Shown here: positions 1-5,937 of the stretch, in pieces | Layout: each line of letters opens with the position of its first letter | Position numbering within the stretch: the first letter of the stretch is position 1 | DNA from: Pseudomonadota bacterium | GTDB taxonomy: Bacteria; Myxococcota; Polyangia; Polyangiales; Polyangiaceae | Assembly (NCBI GenBank): GCA_023419055.1 | Contig: JAEZYO010000789.1 | Location: forward strand, 1 to 7,786 | Direction: 5' to 3' | DNA length: 7,786 nt | Position numbers and translations under genes: made by a program | Notes under the pieces: generated by a model | What the model was told of the DNA's origin: nothing | Databases searched by the model: none | Seen by the model: only the letters and a program-made list of their open reading frames with translations

Positions 1-120
1 GGACGCGAGAGCTCTCGATCGTCGACCTCGCTTGAGACCGCCGGCCGCAGCCAGGATGCCGGCCCCTCACCCAAAGGGGTGTATTTCCGAGACCTTCCGG
101 GCTATGGCTCGAAGGTTCAC
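1..120. other. leader before the kinase gene, with small palindromes
   Basis: No complete gene is visible here. A frame reading from base 3 stops at TGA 33-35 and could be the last ten codons of an upstream + strand gene, but it is too short to judge. A perfect 12-base palindrome lies at 6-17 (CGAGAGCTCTCG). CCCCT at 63-67 can pair with AGGGG at 75-79, and alternatively CACCC at 68-72 with GGGTG at 77-81. No convincing -35/-10 pair was found. These short GC-rich dyads may be chance. Confidence 0.4.
111..115 (+). promoter_or_regulatory. candidate ribosome binding site for the kinase gene
   Basis: GAAGG lies five bases before ATG 121. The alternative in-frame GTG at 79 overlaps its only purine-rich stretch (AAAGGGG, 73-79), leaving no room for a Shine-Dalgarno spacer. 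This favours ATG 121, although the GTG would add only 14 residues. Confidence 0.4.
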
Positions 121-2277
121 ATGCTCGAGGCCGACTCCTGGACCCCGCCGTCCACGTTCGACGACTTCTCGGTCGTGGCGCCGCTCGGGCGCGGCGGGAT
201 GGGGCAAGTCTACCTCGGGCGGGATCTCGCGCTCGATCGCGCGGTAGCGCTCAAGTTCATCCGCTCGGACATGCCGGACGAGTTCGAGCGGCGGCGCTTC
301 GCGATCGAAGCGCGGGCCATCGCTCGCCTCGCGCACCCGAACGTCGTCTCCGTCTATCGCTACGGCGAGGTTCAGGGGAGACCTTACATCGCGTACGAGT
401 TCGTCTCGGGCCGGCCGGTGAGCGAGCTCGACGGACCGCTGCCCTGGACGCGCGTGCTCCGCGTCGCCGTCGGGATGGCTCGCGGACTCGCGGCGGTGCA
501 TCGCGCCGGGCTCGTCCACCGCGACGTCAAGTCGGCAAACCTCATGCTCTCGGACTCGGGCGAGATCAAGCTGCTCGATTTCGGCCTCGCTCGCGGACAC
601 TCGTCGGCGATCTCGAGCCCTCGCTCCGCCCGCGAGCCGCTCTCTTCCGGCGTCAGCCGCGAGGGCACGGTGACGGGCACGCCGGCCTACATGGCGCCCG
701 AGCTCTGGGACGGCGCCCCCGCGTCTCCCTCGTCGGACGTCTTCGCCGCCGGGCTCGTGCTCTACGACCTCCTGGTGGAGGAGGACGGGCGCGCGCTCCT
801 CGAATTCAGCGAGCTCGCCGAGCTCTTTCAGACAGGCATGCCGTCGGTGCGTGTGGCGCGACCCGACCTGCCCTCGTCCTTCGCACGCGTCGTGGATCGC
901 TGTTTGCGCGCCTTCGTGAACGATCGCTACCGGGATGCGCTCGAGCTCCTCGGCGAGCTCGAGGCTCTGAACGAGGTCTTCCTCCCCGCCCCTTTCTTCG
1001 GAGCGAGCCACCTCGAGGCGAGCGACGTCGACCTCGCGACGGCGTCGTTCGCTCGAGTGACCCTCACGCTCGACGCCTTCACCACGCGACTCTACGAGCG
1101 GCTCTTCGCGGAGCAGCCCCGCCTGCGTGCGCTCTTTCCGCTCGATCTCACCCAGCAACGGCAGAAGCTCGGCCACGCGCTGAAGCTCGCGGTGGAGTCC
1201 CTGCGCACGCCGGCTCGCCTCACCGCGTTGCTCGAGGATCTCGGCAGAACTCACAGTCGCCTCGGCATCCCTCCGGATGATCTCGCTCTCCTCGGTGAGC
1301 ACCTGCTCGAGTCGCTGCGCGAGCTCGACGCCGAGCACTGGACCCCCGCGCTGCAAGCCGCCTGGACCCGGGCCTGGAAGCTGGTCCTCGAAGCGCTGCT
1401 CCGCGGCTACGAGCAGGGAGCCGAACCGCGCGTCGAGGCGCGGAGCACGGAGACCACGCGCCAAGGTCGAGCCGCGTCACGAACCCTGCCGCGCACGCGC
1501 TACACGCGGGGCGAGGACGCGCCGCTCGCTTATCAGGTCTTCGGGAATGGCCCGGTCGATCTCCTGCTCTTGCCCGGTTGGCTGAGCCAGGTGGAGGTCA
1601 CGTGGCGGTCGCCCCGTTTCAGCGCGTTTTTGCGCGGGCTCTCGGCCTTCGCCCGCGTCATCCTGTACGACAAGCGCGGCTCGGGGCTCTCGGATCGGGG
1701 GACTGTCGCCGATAGCCTGGAAGCTCGGGTGCGCGACGTGCGCCTCGTCCTCGACGACGTGGAGTCCAAGAGCGCCATCCTCTTCGGCATGGGAGAAGGC
1801 GGGCTGACCGCCGTCGCCACCGCGGCCCTCCTCCCCGAAAGGACATCGGGCCTCGTGACCTTCGGAGCCGGCGCGCGCGTCGAGAGCTCCGGCGACTACC
1901 CCTTCGGTCTCTCCCCCCATACGCTGGACGCGCTGGAGAACGAAATCCAGGAGCGTTGGGGCGAAGCGGTCCTCGTGGAGCTCGAGGCCCGAGCGCGAAG
2001 GCGGACTCGACGTTCCTCGAGTGGCGGAGCGAGTACCTCCGGCTCGCGGCGAGCCCGCGCGAAGCCATCGCGCTCTTTCGAGCATCACGCGCGCTCGACG
2101 TGCGTGAGCTCTCGCGCCGCGTCCGAGCCAAGGCGCTCGTGCTCCAGCGCGAAGGCGACTCGATGTGCTCGCTCGCGACGGGTCGAGATCTCGCGGCGCG
2201 CCTCGAGCTCGGGCGCTTCCTCGCCTTCGAGGGCGCCGATCACCTGCCCTACGTCGGCGACGCCGGCGCCGTGCTGA
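121..2277 (+). CDS. Ser/Thr protein kinase - globin - alpha/beta-hydrolase fusion (frameshifted near its C terminus)
   Basis: Predicted cytosolic signalling kinase with three modules; numbering is from ATG 121. The Hanks-type kinase spans about residues 15-290, with a glycine loop at 22-31 (LGRGGMGQVY), catalytic Lys45, HRD 133-135 with Lys137 and Asn140, DFG 153-155, a long Ser-rich activation segment, and APE 192-194; all catalytic positions are intact. A flavohemoglobin-type globin follows at about 301-432, with Tyr325 (B10), Phe339 (CD1), Gln346 (E7) and proximal His378 (F8), then a GEHLLESL segment typical of the family. From about 459 comes an alpha/beta-hydrolase module of the kind found on some class III adenylate cyclases (YDKRGSGLSD motif). 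Its nucleophile elbow reads GMGEG, so the serine is Gly558. After Ala623 similarity stops and an Arg/Ser-rich tail runs to 2277; the expected C terminus is in another frame. No transmembrane segment is evident. I infer a haem-based gas or redox sensor kinase; its ligand and targets are unknown. Confidence 0.85.
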   Translation: MLEADSWTPPSTFDDFSVVAPLGRGGMGQVYLGRDLALDRAVALKFIRSDMPDEFERRRFAIEARAIARLAHPNVVSVYRYGEVQGRPYIAYEFVSGRPVSELDGPLPWTRVLRVAVGMARGLAAVHRAGLVHRDVKSANLMLSDSGEIKLLDFGLARGHSSAISSPRSAREPLSSGVSREGTVTGTPAYMAPELWDGAPASPSSDVFAAGLVLYDLLVEEDGRALLEFSELAELFQTGMPSVRVARPDLPSSFARVVDRCLRAFVNDRYRDALELLGELEALNEVFLPAPFFGASHLEASDVDLATASFARVTLTLDAFTTRLYERLFAEQPRLRALFPLDLTQQRQKLGHALKLAVESLRTPARLTALLEDLGRTHSRLGIPPDDLALLGEHLLESLRELDAEHWTPALQAAWTRAWKLVLEALLRGYEQGAEPRVEARSTETTRQGRAASRTLPRTRYTRGEDAPLAYQVFGNGPVDLLLLPGWLSQVEVTWRSPRFSAFLRGLSAFARVILYDKRGSGLSDRGTVADSLEARVRDVRLVLDDVESKSAILFGMGEGGLTAVATAALLPERTSGLVTFGAGARVESSGDYPFGLSPHTLDALENEIQERWGEAVLVELEARARRRTRRSSSGGASTSGSRRARAKPSRSFEHHARSTCVSSRAASEPRRSCSSAKATRCARSRRVEISRRASSSGASSPSRAPITCPTSATPAPC

Positions 2278-2354
2278 AGGCGATCGAATCCTTCGTGCAC
2301 CAGGTCGTCTCGCACGACTCCACCATCGTGAGCCGCCGAGACGGCGCGGCTTGA
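1989..2354 (+). pseudogene. displaced C-terminal part of the alpha/beta-hydrolase module (frame broken by a one-base deletion)
   Basis: Read in the frame of codon 1989-1991, this stretch continues the hydrolase module: a PSAKADSTFLEWR segment, EYLRLAASP, then DVRELSRRVRAKALVLQREGD, and a DHLPYVGD block near the end, stopping at TGA 2352-2354. The last two blocks hold the expected catalytic acid (Asp at 2157-2159) and histidine (His at 2241-2243). Adding one C to the CCC run at 1988-1990 joins it exactly to the kinase frame, restoring a 744-residue protein. The segment has no credible start or Shine-Dalgarno sequence of its own. It is either a sequencing or assembly indel or a true recent mutation. 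Codon choice stays G/C-ending and the motifs are well preserved, so any real lesion is young. Confidence 0.8.
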
Positions 2355-2716
2355 GCTCACTCCTTGAAATCAGCATGAATAGCGGACTTCTGCGCCTGGC
2401 CCCACGGGACACTGAACCGACGCTCAGCCCTCCCCGCTATCGCGCTCGCCCTGATTCCTCGCCCTTTCCCCGTCTCGAATCGAGTGACTTCGGCTCGGCG
2501 CTCGGCCGCGCCGGAGCGTCTGAGCGGCCCCCTGGTCGAGAGGTTTCGGGTGCTCGGGGCCCCGACTCCGATCGCGCCGCGACGAGGCGAGGGCTGCGAT
2601 TGAATCACTTCGTGAAGCGAGCGACGAGCGCACCAAAGCGCGCCGCTGGGACGAGCTTCGAGGGAGCTGATAGTCTTGCTGGGAAAGGCGTTCCAGCGTA
2701 GGAGAAAGCTAGCGAC
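2355..2716. other. 362-base intergenic region without a supported gene
   Basis: Open frames cross this gap on both strands, but none resembles a known protein and their composition is Arg/Ser/Pro-rich low complexity, as expected from GC-rich non-coding DNA. It holds a perfect 12-base palindrome at 2554-2565 (TCGGGGCCCCGA) and a weak hairpin at 2679-2696 (CTGGGA/TTCCAG with one G-T pair) just before the next gene's ribosome binding site. I found no convincing sigma-70 or sigma-54 promoter. A promoter for the hydrolase gene probably lies here, because the gap separates it from the kinase gene. Confidence 0.5.
2700..2704 (+). promoter_or_regulatory. ribosome binding site of the metallo-hydrolase gene
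   Basis: AGGAG lies 12 bases before ATG 2717. The spacing is a little long but the match is good, and no other start nearby fits it. It supports ATG 2717 even though the first 20 or so residues lie outside the conserved fold. Confidence 0.55.
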
Positions 2717-3655
2717 ATGTCGGAGAGCACGAGTGGCCAAGGGGGCCCAGCCGAGACGAAGGAGGGACAGGGAAGTCTGACCCTGACCGCGCTCGGTGCC
2801 GGCTCGGCTTTCTCGCGCAAGTGGGGGACGACGTGCTCGATGCTCCGTCTGCCGAACTCGGAGCGCTGGCTGATCGATTGCGGACGCCAGGCACCCGATC
2901 AGGTCTGGCGTGCGGGCATGACCTGGTGGGACATCGCAGGTCAGATCGTCACGCACGTTCACGGCGATCACGCGTACGGGATCGAAGACTTCGCGCTCAT
3001 GCGCTACTACGGCGGGCCCGGGCTCGGGAAGCCGATCATCGCCGGTGGCAGCAAGGCGCAGCTTCTGGCGCATTCGGCGGTGATGCAAGAGCTGCGCGAG
3101 TTCTTGTCGCCGTCGCTCCGTTACCTGACGGAGCCCGTCGGCGTCACCTGCGAGGGTCGGCTCGAAGAATACTTCGTGATGGTCGAGGCGCGCGCCAACG
3201 AGAAGCCCGACAAGACGGCGTGGAACCACTCCGAGACCTTCGACTTCGGCGACATCGGGCTCACCGCCCGCGAGACGCGACACGTCACGGGCAAGCCCTC
3301 CACGTCGCTCGAAATCGCGCTCGACTCGAGCGGGCGCTCCATCGCTTGGTGGGGCGGTGACTGCCTGGTCGACCCGGAATACCTGGAGCGCCTCGAGCCG
3401 CGGACCACGCTGTTCTTCCACGACTGTACGTTCTCGACTCCTCACCCGGGCCACGTGCACGCGTCGTTCGAGGAGCTCCGGCAGCTGCCGGCCAAAATCC
3501 GCAACAAGATGGTCTTGATGCATCACGACGACGACCTCGAGCAACACGCGAGCAAGGCCGTCGCTGCGGGTTTCCGCGTTTTGCTGCCAGGGCAGACCTA
3601 CGATCTCCGGAGGGGTGTCCTGGTCAGGGGCCCGGCCAGCGTCGACGCGCTCTGA
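2717..3655 (+). CDS. metallo-beta-lactamase-fold hydrolase (RNase Z-like branch)
   Basis: A 312-residue predicted cytosolic metal-dependent hydrolase. The signature is the His80-x-His82-x-Asp84-His85 motif (HVHGDH), preceded by a LTALGAGSAF strand and a LIDCG turn as in RNase Z and related phosphodiesterase-like enzymes. Further likely metal ligands are His189 (ETRHVTG), Asp215 (WWGGD) and His269 or His270 (MHHDDD). An FHDCTF strand and a His246-x-His248 pair (HVHASFEEL) match the RNase Z-like C-terminal layout. A Gly/Ser/Glu-rich tail of about 20 residues precedes the fold. There is no signal peptide, which argues against a secreted beta-lactamase. It lies 75 bases before fabI on the same strand, so the two could be co-transcribed, but hairpins fill the gap. 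Family membership is clear. The substrate is not: tRNA 3' processing, a phosphodiester or a thioester are all possible, and the RNase Z exosite arm is not obvious. Confidence 0.85.
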   Translation: MSESTSGQGGPAETKEGQGSLTLTALGAGSAFSRKWGTTCSMLRLPNSERWLIDCGRQAPDQVWRAGMTWWDIAGQIVTHVHGDHAYGIEDFALMRYYGGPGLGKPIIAGGSKAQLLAHSAVMQELREFLSPSLRYLTEPVGVTCEGRLEEYFVMVEARANEKPDKTAWNHSETFDFGDIGLTARETRHVTGKPSTSLEIALDSSGRSIAWWGGDCLVDPEYLERLEPRTTLFFHDCTFSTPHPGHVHASFEELRQLPAKIRNKMVLMHHDDDLEQHASKAVAAGFRVLLPGQTYDLRRGVLVRGPASVDAL

Positions 3656-3673
3656 TTTTCTTGCTTCGACACG

Positions 3674-3718
3674 CTGCGCCGTGAGCGCAGAGGTTGCGCA
3701 TCGCCGCGAGATCGGCGA
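3674..3718 (+). repeat. two tandem stem-loops between the hydrolase gene and fabI
   Basis: CTGCGC (3674-3679) pairs perfectly with GCGCAG (3685-3690) around a five-base loop. Ten bases on, TCGCCG (3701-3706) pairs with CGGCGA (3713-3718) around a six-base loop. Neither is followed by a T run, so they are not classical intrinsic terminators. The 3' arm of the second ends in the only purine-rich stretch near the fabI start (GGCGAGAAAG, 3714-3723), so folding could hinder translation initiation. They may also be chance in GC-rich DNA. Confidence 0.4.
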
Positions 3719-3730
3719 GAAAGCGGCGCC

Positions 3731-4615
3731 GTGGTCAAGATCGACCTTACAGGGAAACGCGCGCTCGTCGCCGGTGTAGCCGACGACGGCGGGTTCGGTT
3801 TTTTCATCGCGAGGAAGCTCGCCGAAGCGGGCGCTAGCGTTTGCGTGGGCACGTGGCCGCCCGCCCTCGGGATCTTCGAGACGCTGCTCCGCCGCGGCAA
3901 GCTGGACGAGTCGCGCAAGCTCGACGACGGCCGCTTGCTCGAGTTCGAGAAGGTCTACGCGCTCGACGCGGCGTACGACACGCTCGACGACGTGCCGGCC
4001 GATGTCCGGGAGAACAAGCGCTACGCCGGGCGCGGCGACTTCACGATACAGGGCGTGGTCGACGCGATGGTGCGCGACTTCGGAGAGAAGCCGCTCGATA
4101 TCATCGTGCACTCGCTCGCCAACGGCCCCGAGGTGCACAAGCCGCTCATCGAGACCAGCCGCGCGGGGTACCTCGCCGCGGTGGGGGCGAGCGCCTACTC
4201 GCTCGTTTCGATGATCCAGCGCTTCGGGCCGCACCTCCGCGAGGGCGCGAGCATCACCTCCCTCACCTATCTCGCGAGCGAGCGGGTCATCCCGGGCTAC
4301 GGCGGCGGCATGAACGCAGCCAAGGCCGCGCTCGAGAGCGACACGCGCGTGCTCGCGCATCAAGCCGGGCGCCAGTACGGCTTGCGCCTGAACACGATCT
4401 CGGCGGGTCCCTACGCTTCGCGCGCCGCGAGCGTGACCGGCATCATCCACGAGATCATCGAGTACTACGAGAAGAACGCGCCGCTCCCCAAGCGCCTCAC
4501 CGCCGAGGACGTCGCGAACGCGACGCTCTTCCTCTCGAGCTCGCTCGCGAGCGCCATCACCGGCACGTTGCTCTACGTGGACAACGGCTTCCACGCGATG
4601 GGCAAGGCGATCTGA
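3731..4615 (+). CDS. fabI: enoyl-[acyl-carrier-protein] reductase (NADH), plant/chlamydial type
   Basis: Catalyses the last step of each type II fatty-acid elongation cycle, reducing trans-2-enoyl-ACP to acyl-ACP with NAD(P)H in the cytosol. The 294-residue protein is a short-chain dehydrogenase fold. It opens with the FabI-type nucleotide-binding stretch AGVADDGGFGFFIA, then a VGTWPPALGIFET block and the roughly 30-residue insertion (KVYALDAAYDTLDDVP, ENKRYAGR) seen in plant, apicomplexan and chlamydial enzymes but absent from E. coli FabI. HSLANGPEV follows. The active site has Tyr180 and then Tyr190 and Lys198 in a Y-x7-K arrangement, as in plant enzymes (E. coli has Y-x6-K). LNTISAGP and a C-terminal YVDNG complete the match. 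The GTG start at 3731 puts IDLTGKRALVAG where the family begins; its Shine-Dalgarno is weak. Everything points to a functional enzyme. No other fatty-acid synthesis gene is adjacent, so it appears to stand alone. Confidence 0.96.
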   Translation: MVKIDLTGKRALVAGVADDGGFGFFIARKLAEAGASVCVGTWPPALGIFETLLRRGKLDESRKLDDGRLLEFEKVYALDAAYDTLDDVPADVRENKRYAGRGDFTIQGVVDAMVRDFGEKPLDIIVHSLANGPEVHKPLIETSRAGYLAAVGASAYSLVSMIQRFGPHLREGASITSLTYLASERVIPGYGGGMNAAKAALESDTRVLAHQAGRQYGLRLNTISAGPYASRAASVTGIIHEIIEYYEKNAPLPKRLTAEDVANATLFLSSSLASAITGTLLYVDNGFHAMGKAI

Positions 4616-4622
4616 GCCAAGT

Positions 4623-4654
4623 CGGACACCGGGGTGTCCGAAAAGGACACCCCG
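4623..4654. repeat. overlapping inverted repeats just after fabI (possible terminator or REP-like element)
   Basis: Eight bases after the fabI stop, the heptamer GGACACC occurs three times in alternating orientation: direct at 4624-4630, inverted (GGTGTCC) at 4633-4639, direct at 4645-4651. Copies one and two form a hairpin (CGGACACC 4623-4630 with GGTGTCCG 4633-4640). Copies two and three form a stronger one, a perfect ten-pair stem (4630-4639 with 4645-4654) around the loop GAAAA. The two folds exclude each other because both use the middle copy. There is no T run after the second stem, so a standard intrinsic terminator is not proven. It could act as a GC-rich terminator, an mRNA 3'-end stabiliser or a dispersed REP-like palindrome. 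Confidence 0.7.
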
Positions 4655-4698
4655 CGCACGCTCGGCGCACGAACATCGTGCTCTAGCCGCTCGCAGGT

Positions 4699-4724
4699 GG
4701 CAAAGCTCGACACTAAGCTTTGCC
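4699..4724. repeat. perfect nine-base inverted repeat before the aldo/keto reductase gene
   Basis: GGCAAAGCT (4699-4707) and AGCTTTGCC (4716-4724) are perfect reverse complements separated by the eight bases CGACACTA. The dyad ends four bases before ATG 4729. It is distinctly less GC-rich than its surroundings, which makes chance less likely than for the GC-only hairpins elsewhere. It could be an operator for a dimeric regulator, with half-sites 17 bases apart centre to centre, or an mRNA stem masking the start region. It covers part of AGGTGG (4695-4700), the only Shine-Dalgarno-like sequence nearby. Confidence 0.6.
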
Positions 4725-4728
4725 GGCC

Positions 4729-5928
4729 ATGCCCGACCTCGAGCGAAGCGGCCCCCTGCGCCGCAACGAGCGCGCGCCGATGCAGTACCGGCGCTTCGGA
4801 AAGACCAACCGCATGCTGAGCGTCATCACGCTCGGCGGCATGCGCTACCACGAAGGCTGGACCCCGCCTCGCGACGAGCTCCCCTCGCGCAGCATCGAAC
4901 AGTGCAAGGACACGGTGCTCCGTGCCCTCGAGCTCGGCATCAACCACATCGAGACCGCGCACGGCTACGGCAAGAGCGAGCACCTCTACGGCAAGGTGTT
5001 GAACGAGGAGCTTCGCGTCCCGCGCGATCGCTACTTCATGATGACCAAGGGCGCGCCGGAGACCGCGGACGAGACGCGGCGCCTGGTGGAGGAGCAGCTC
5101 GAGACACTGCGGCTCGACTACATCGACCTCTACGCCTGGCACGGGATCAACAACCAGCGCCGCTACGACGTCGCGCTCAAGCGCGGCGGCCCCGTCGAGA
5201 CGCTGCTCCGCTTGAAAGAGGAAGGGCTGATCGGCAGCGTGGGCTTCAGCACGCACGGCACCGTGCAGCAGATCTGCGGCGCGATCGCGACCGGCCTCTT
5301 CGAGTTCGTCAACCTCCACTATTACTATTTTTGGCAGCGCAACTACTGCGGAGTGCAGCTCGCCGCGGCGCGCGATATGGGCGTCTTCATCATCTCCCCC
5401 AACGACAAGGGCGGGCACCTCTTCAACCCGCCTCCGCTCTTGCGCGAGCTCACGGCGCCGCTCAGCCCGATCCAGTTCAACGCGCGCTTCTGCCTGCGCA
5501 CGCCGCTCGTGCAGACCTTGAGCTTCGGGGTGAACCAGCCCGAGCATTTCGAGGAAATCCCGGGCATCTTCCCGGTCTCGATCCCGCTCTCGGCGGAGGA
5601 CGCTGCGATTCAGGCGCGGATGGACGCGCGGCTCACCGCCGACCCCCTCTCGGCGTACGAGGGATACGAGCTCGACGGCGATCCTTCCGGGATCAACATC
5701 CAGGAAGTGCTGCGCTTCCGCCGCCTGCTCAAGTGCTACGACATGCGCGCGTTCGGGCGCTACCGCTACAACATGTTCGAACCCGACAGCGAGTGGTTCT
5801 GGGGAGCGTTCGCGACCGACGAGAACATCGAGAAGGTCGACGTCTCCAAGGTGCCACAGGGGATCCCACTCCGCGAAATGCTGCGCGAGACGCACCGTGA
5901 GCTCTACGAGCCGAAGGCCGCGCGCTGA
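4729..5928 (+). CDS. aldo/keto reductase with a cysteine-free remnant of an iron-sulfur domain
   Basis: A 399-residue predicted cytosolic NAD(P)H-dependent oxidoreductase of the COG1453-like aldo/keto reductase group. The barrel begins with MQYRRFGKTN. The catalytic tetrad positions are Glu75 (NHIETAHGYG; Asp in most reductases, Glu commonly in this group), Tyr80, Lys107 (MMTKG) and His138 (WHGINN). VGFSTHG and VFIISPNDKGG are further group hallmarks. The C-terminal ~90 residues follow the layout of the fused ferredoxin-like domain (PSGINIQEVLRF, RYRYNMF, VPQGIPLREMLRETH), but none of the CxxC cluster ligands is present, so no 4Fe-4S cluster is expected. The start is uncertain: ATG 4729 is chosen because codons from there already end in G/C, but ATG 4780, 17 residues in, matches the family N terminus. 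Neither has a good Shine-Dalgarno. The substrate is unknown. Its stop is nine bases from the end of the convergent minus-strand gene. Confidence 0.88.
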   Translation: MPDLERSGPLRRNERAPMQYRRFGKTNRMLSVITLGGMRYHEGWTPPRDELPSRSIEQCKDTVLRALELGINHIETAHGYGKSEHLYGKVLNEELRVPRDRYFMMTKGAPETADETRRLVEEQLETLRLDYIDLYAWHGINNQRRYDVALKRGGPVETLLRLKEEGLIGSVGFSTHGTVQQICGAIATGLFEFVNLHYYYFWQRNYCGVQLAAARDMGVFIISPNDKGGHLFNPPPLLRELTAPLSPIQFNARFCLRTPLVQTLSFGVNQPEHFEEIPGIFPVSIPLSAEDAAIQARMDARLTADPLSAYEGYELDGDPSGINIQEVLRFRRLLKCYDMRAFGRYRYNMFEPDSEWFWGAFATDENIEKVDVSKVPQGIPLREMLRETHRELYEPKAAR

Positions 5929-5937
5929 AGCGGGAGC

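Noticed and set aside
3..35. Possible last codons of an upstream gene
   Set aside because: Ten codons before a stop at 33-35 are too few to identify or to distinguish from chance.
67..1464. A 465-codon open frame on the minus strand
   Set aside because: It is antisense to the intact kinase and globin domains and shows no domain of its own; it is a composition effect.
1984..1992. Programmed -1 frameshift in the hydrolase module
   Set aside because: The in-frame bases do not form an X-XXY-YYZ slippery heptamer and no strong downstream structure was recognised, so an indel is the simpler reading.
2331..2351. Hairpin AGCCGC/GCGGCT at the end of the kinase region, considered as a terminator
   Set aside because: The stem is only six pairs, overlaps the last codons, and has no T run after it.
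2165..2701. A + strand open frame running into the gap after the kinase gene
   Set aside because: It overlaps the displaced hydrolase C terminus in a third frame, and its gap portion is low-complexity Arg/Ser/Pro without a ribosome binding site.
2357..4594. A 745-codon open frame on the minus strand
   Set aside because: It lies opposite the metallo-hydrolase and fabI genes, whose identity is certain, and crosses the intergenic gap. Its product is Arg/Glu/Val/His-rich without motifs, as expected for the antisense of G/C-ending codons.
4573..5895. A 440-codon open frame on the minus strand
   Set aside because: It is antisense to the clearly recognisable aldo/keto reductase and lacks any motif.
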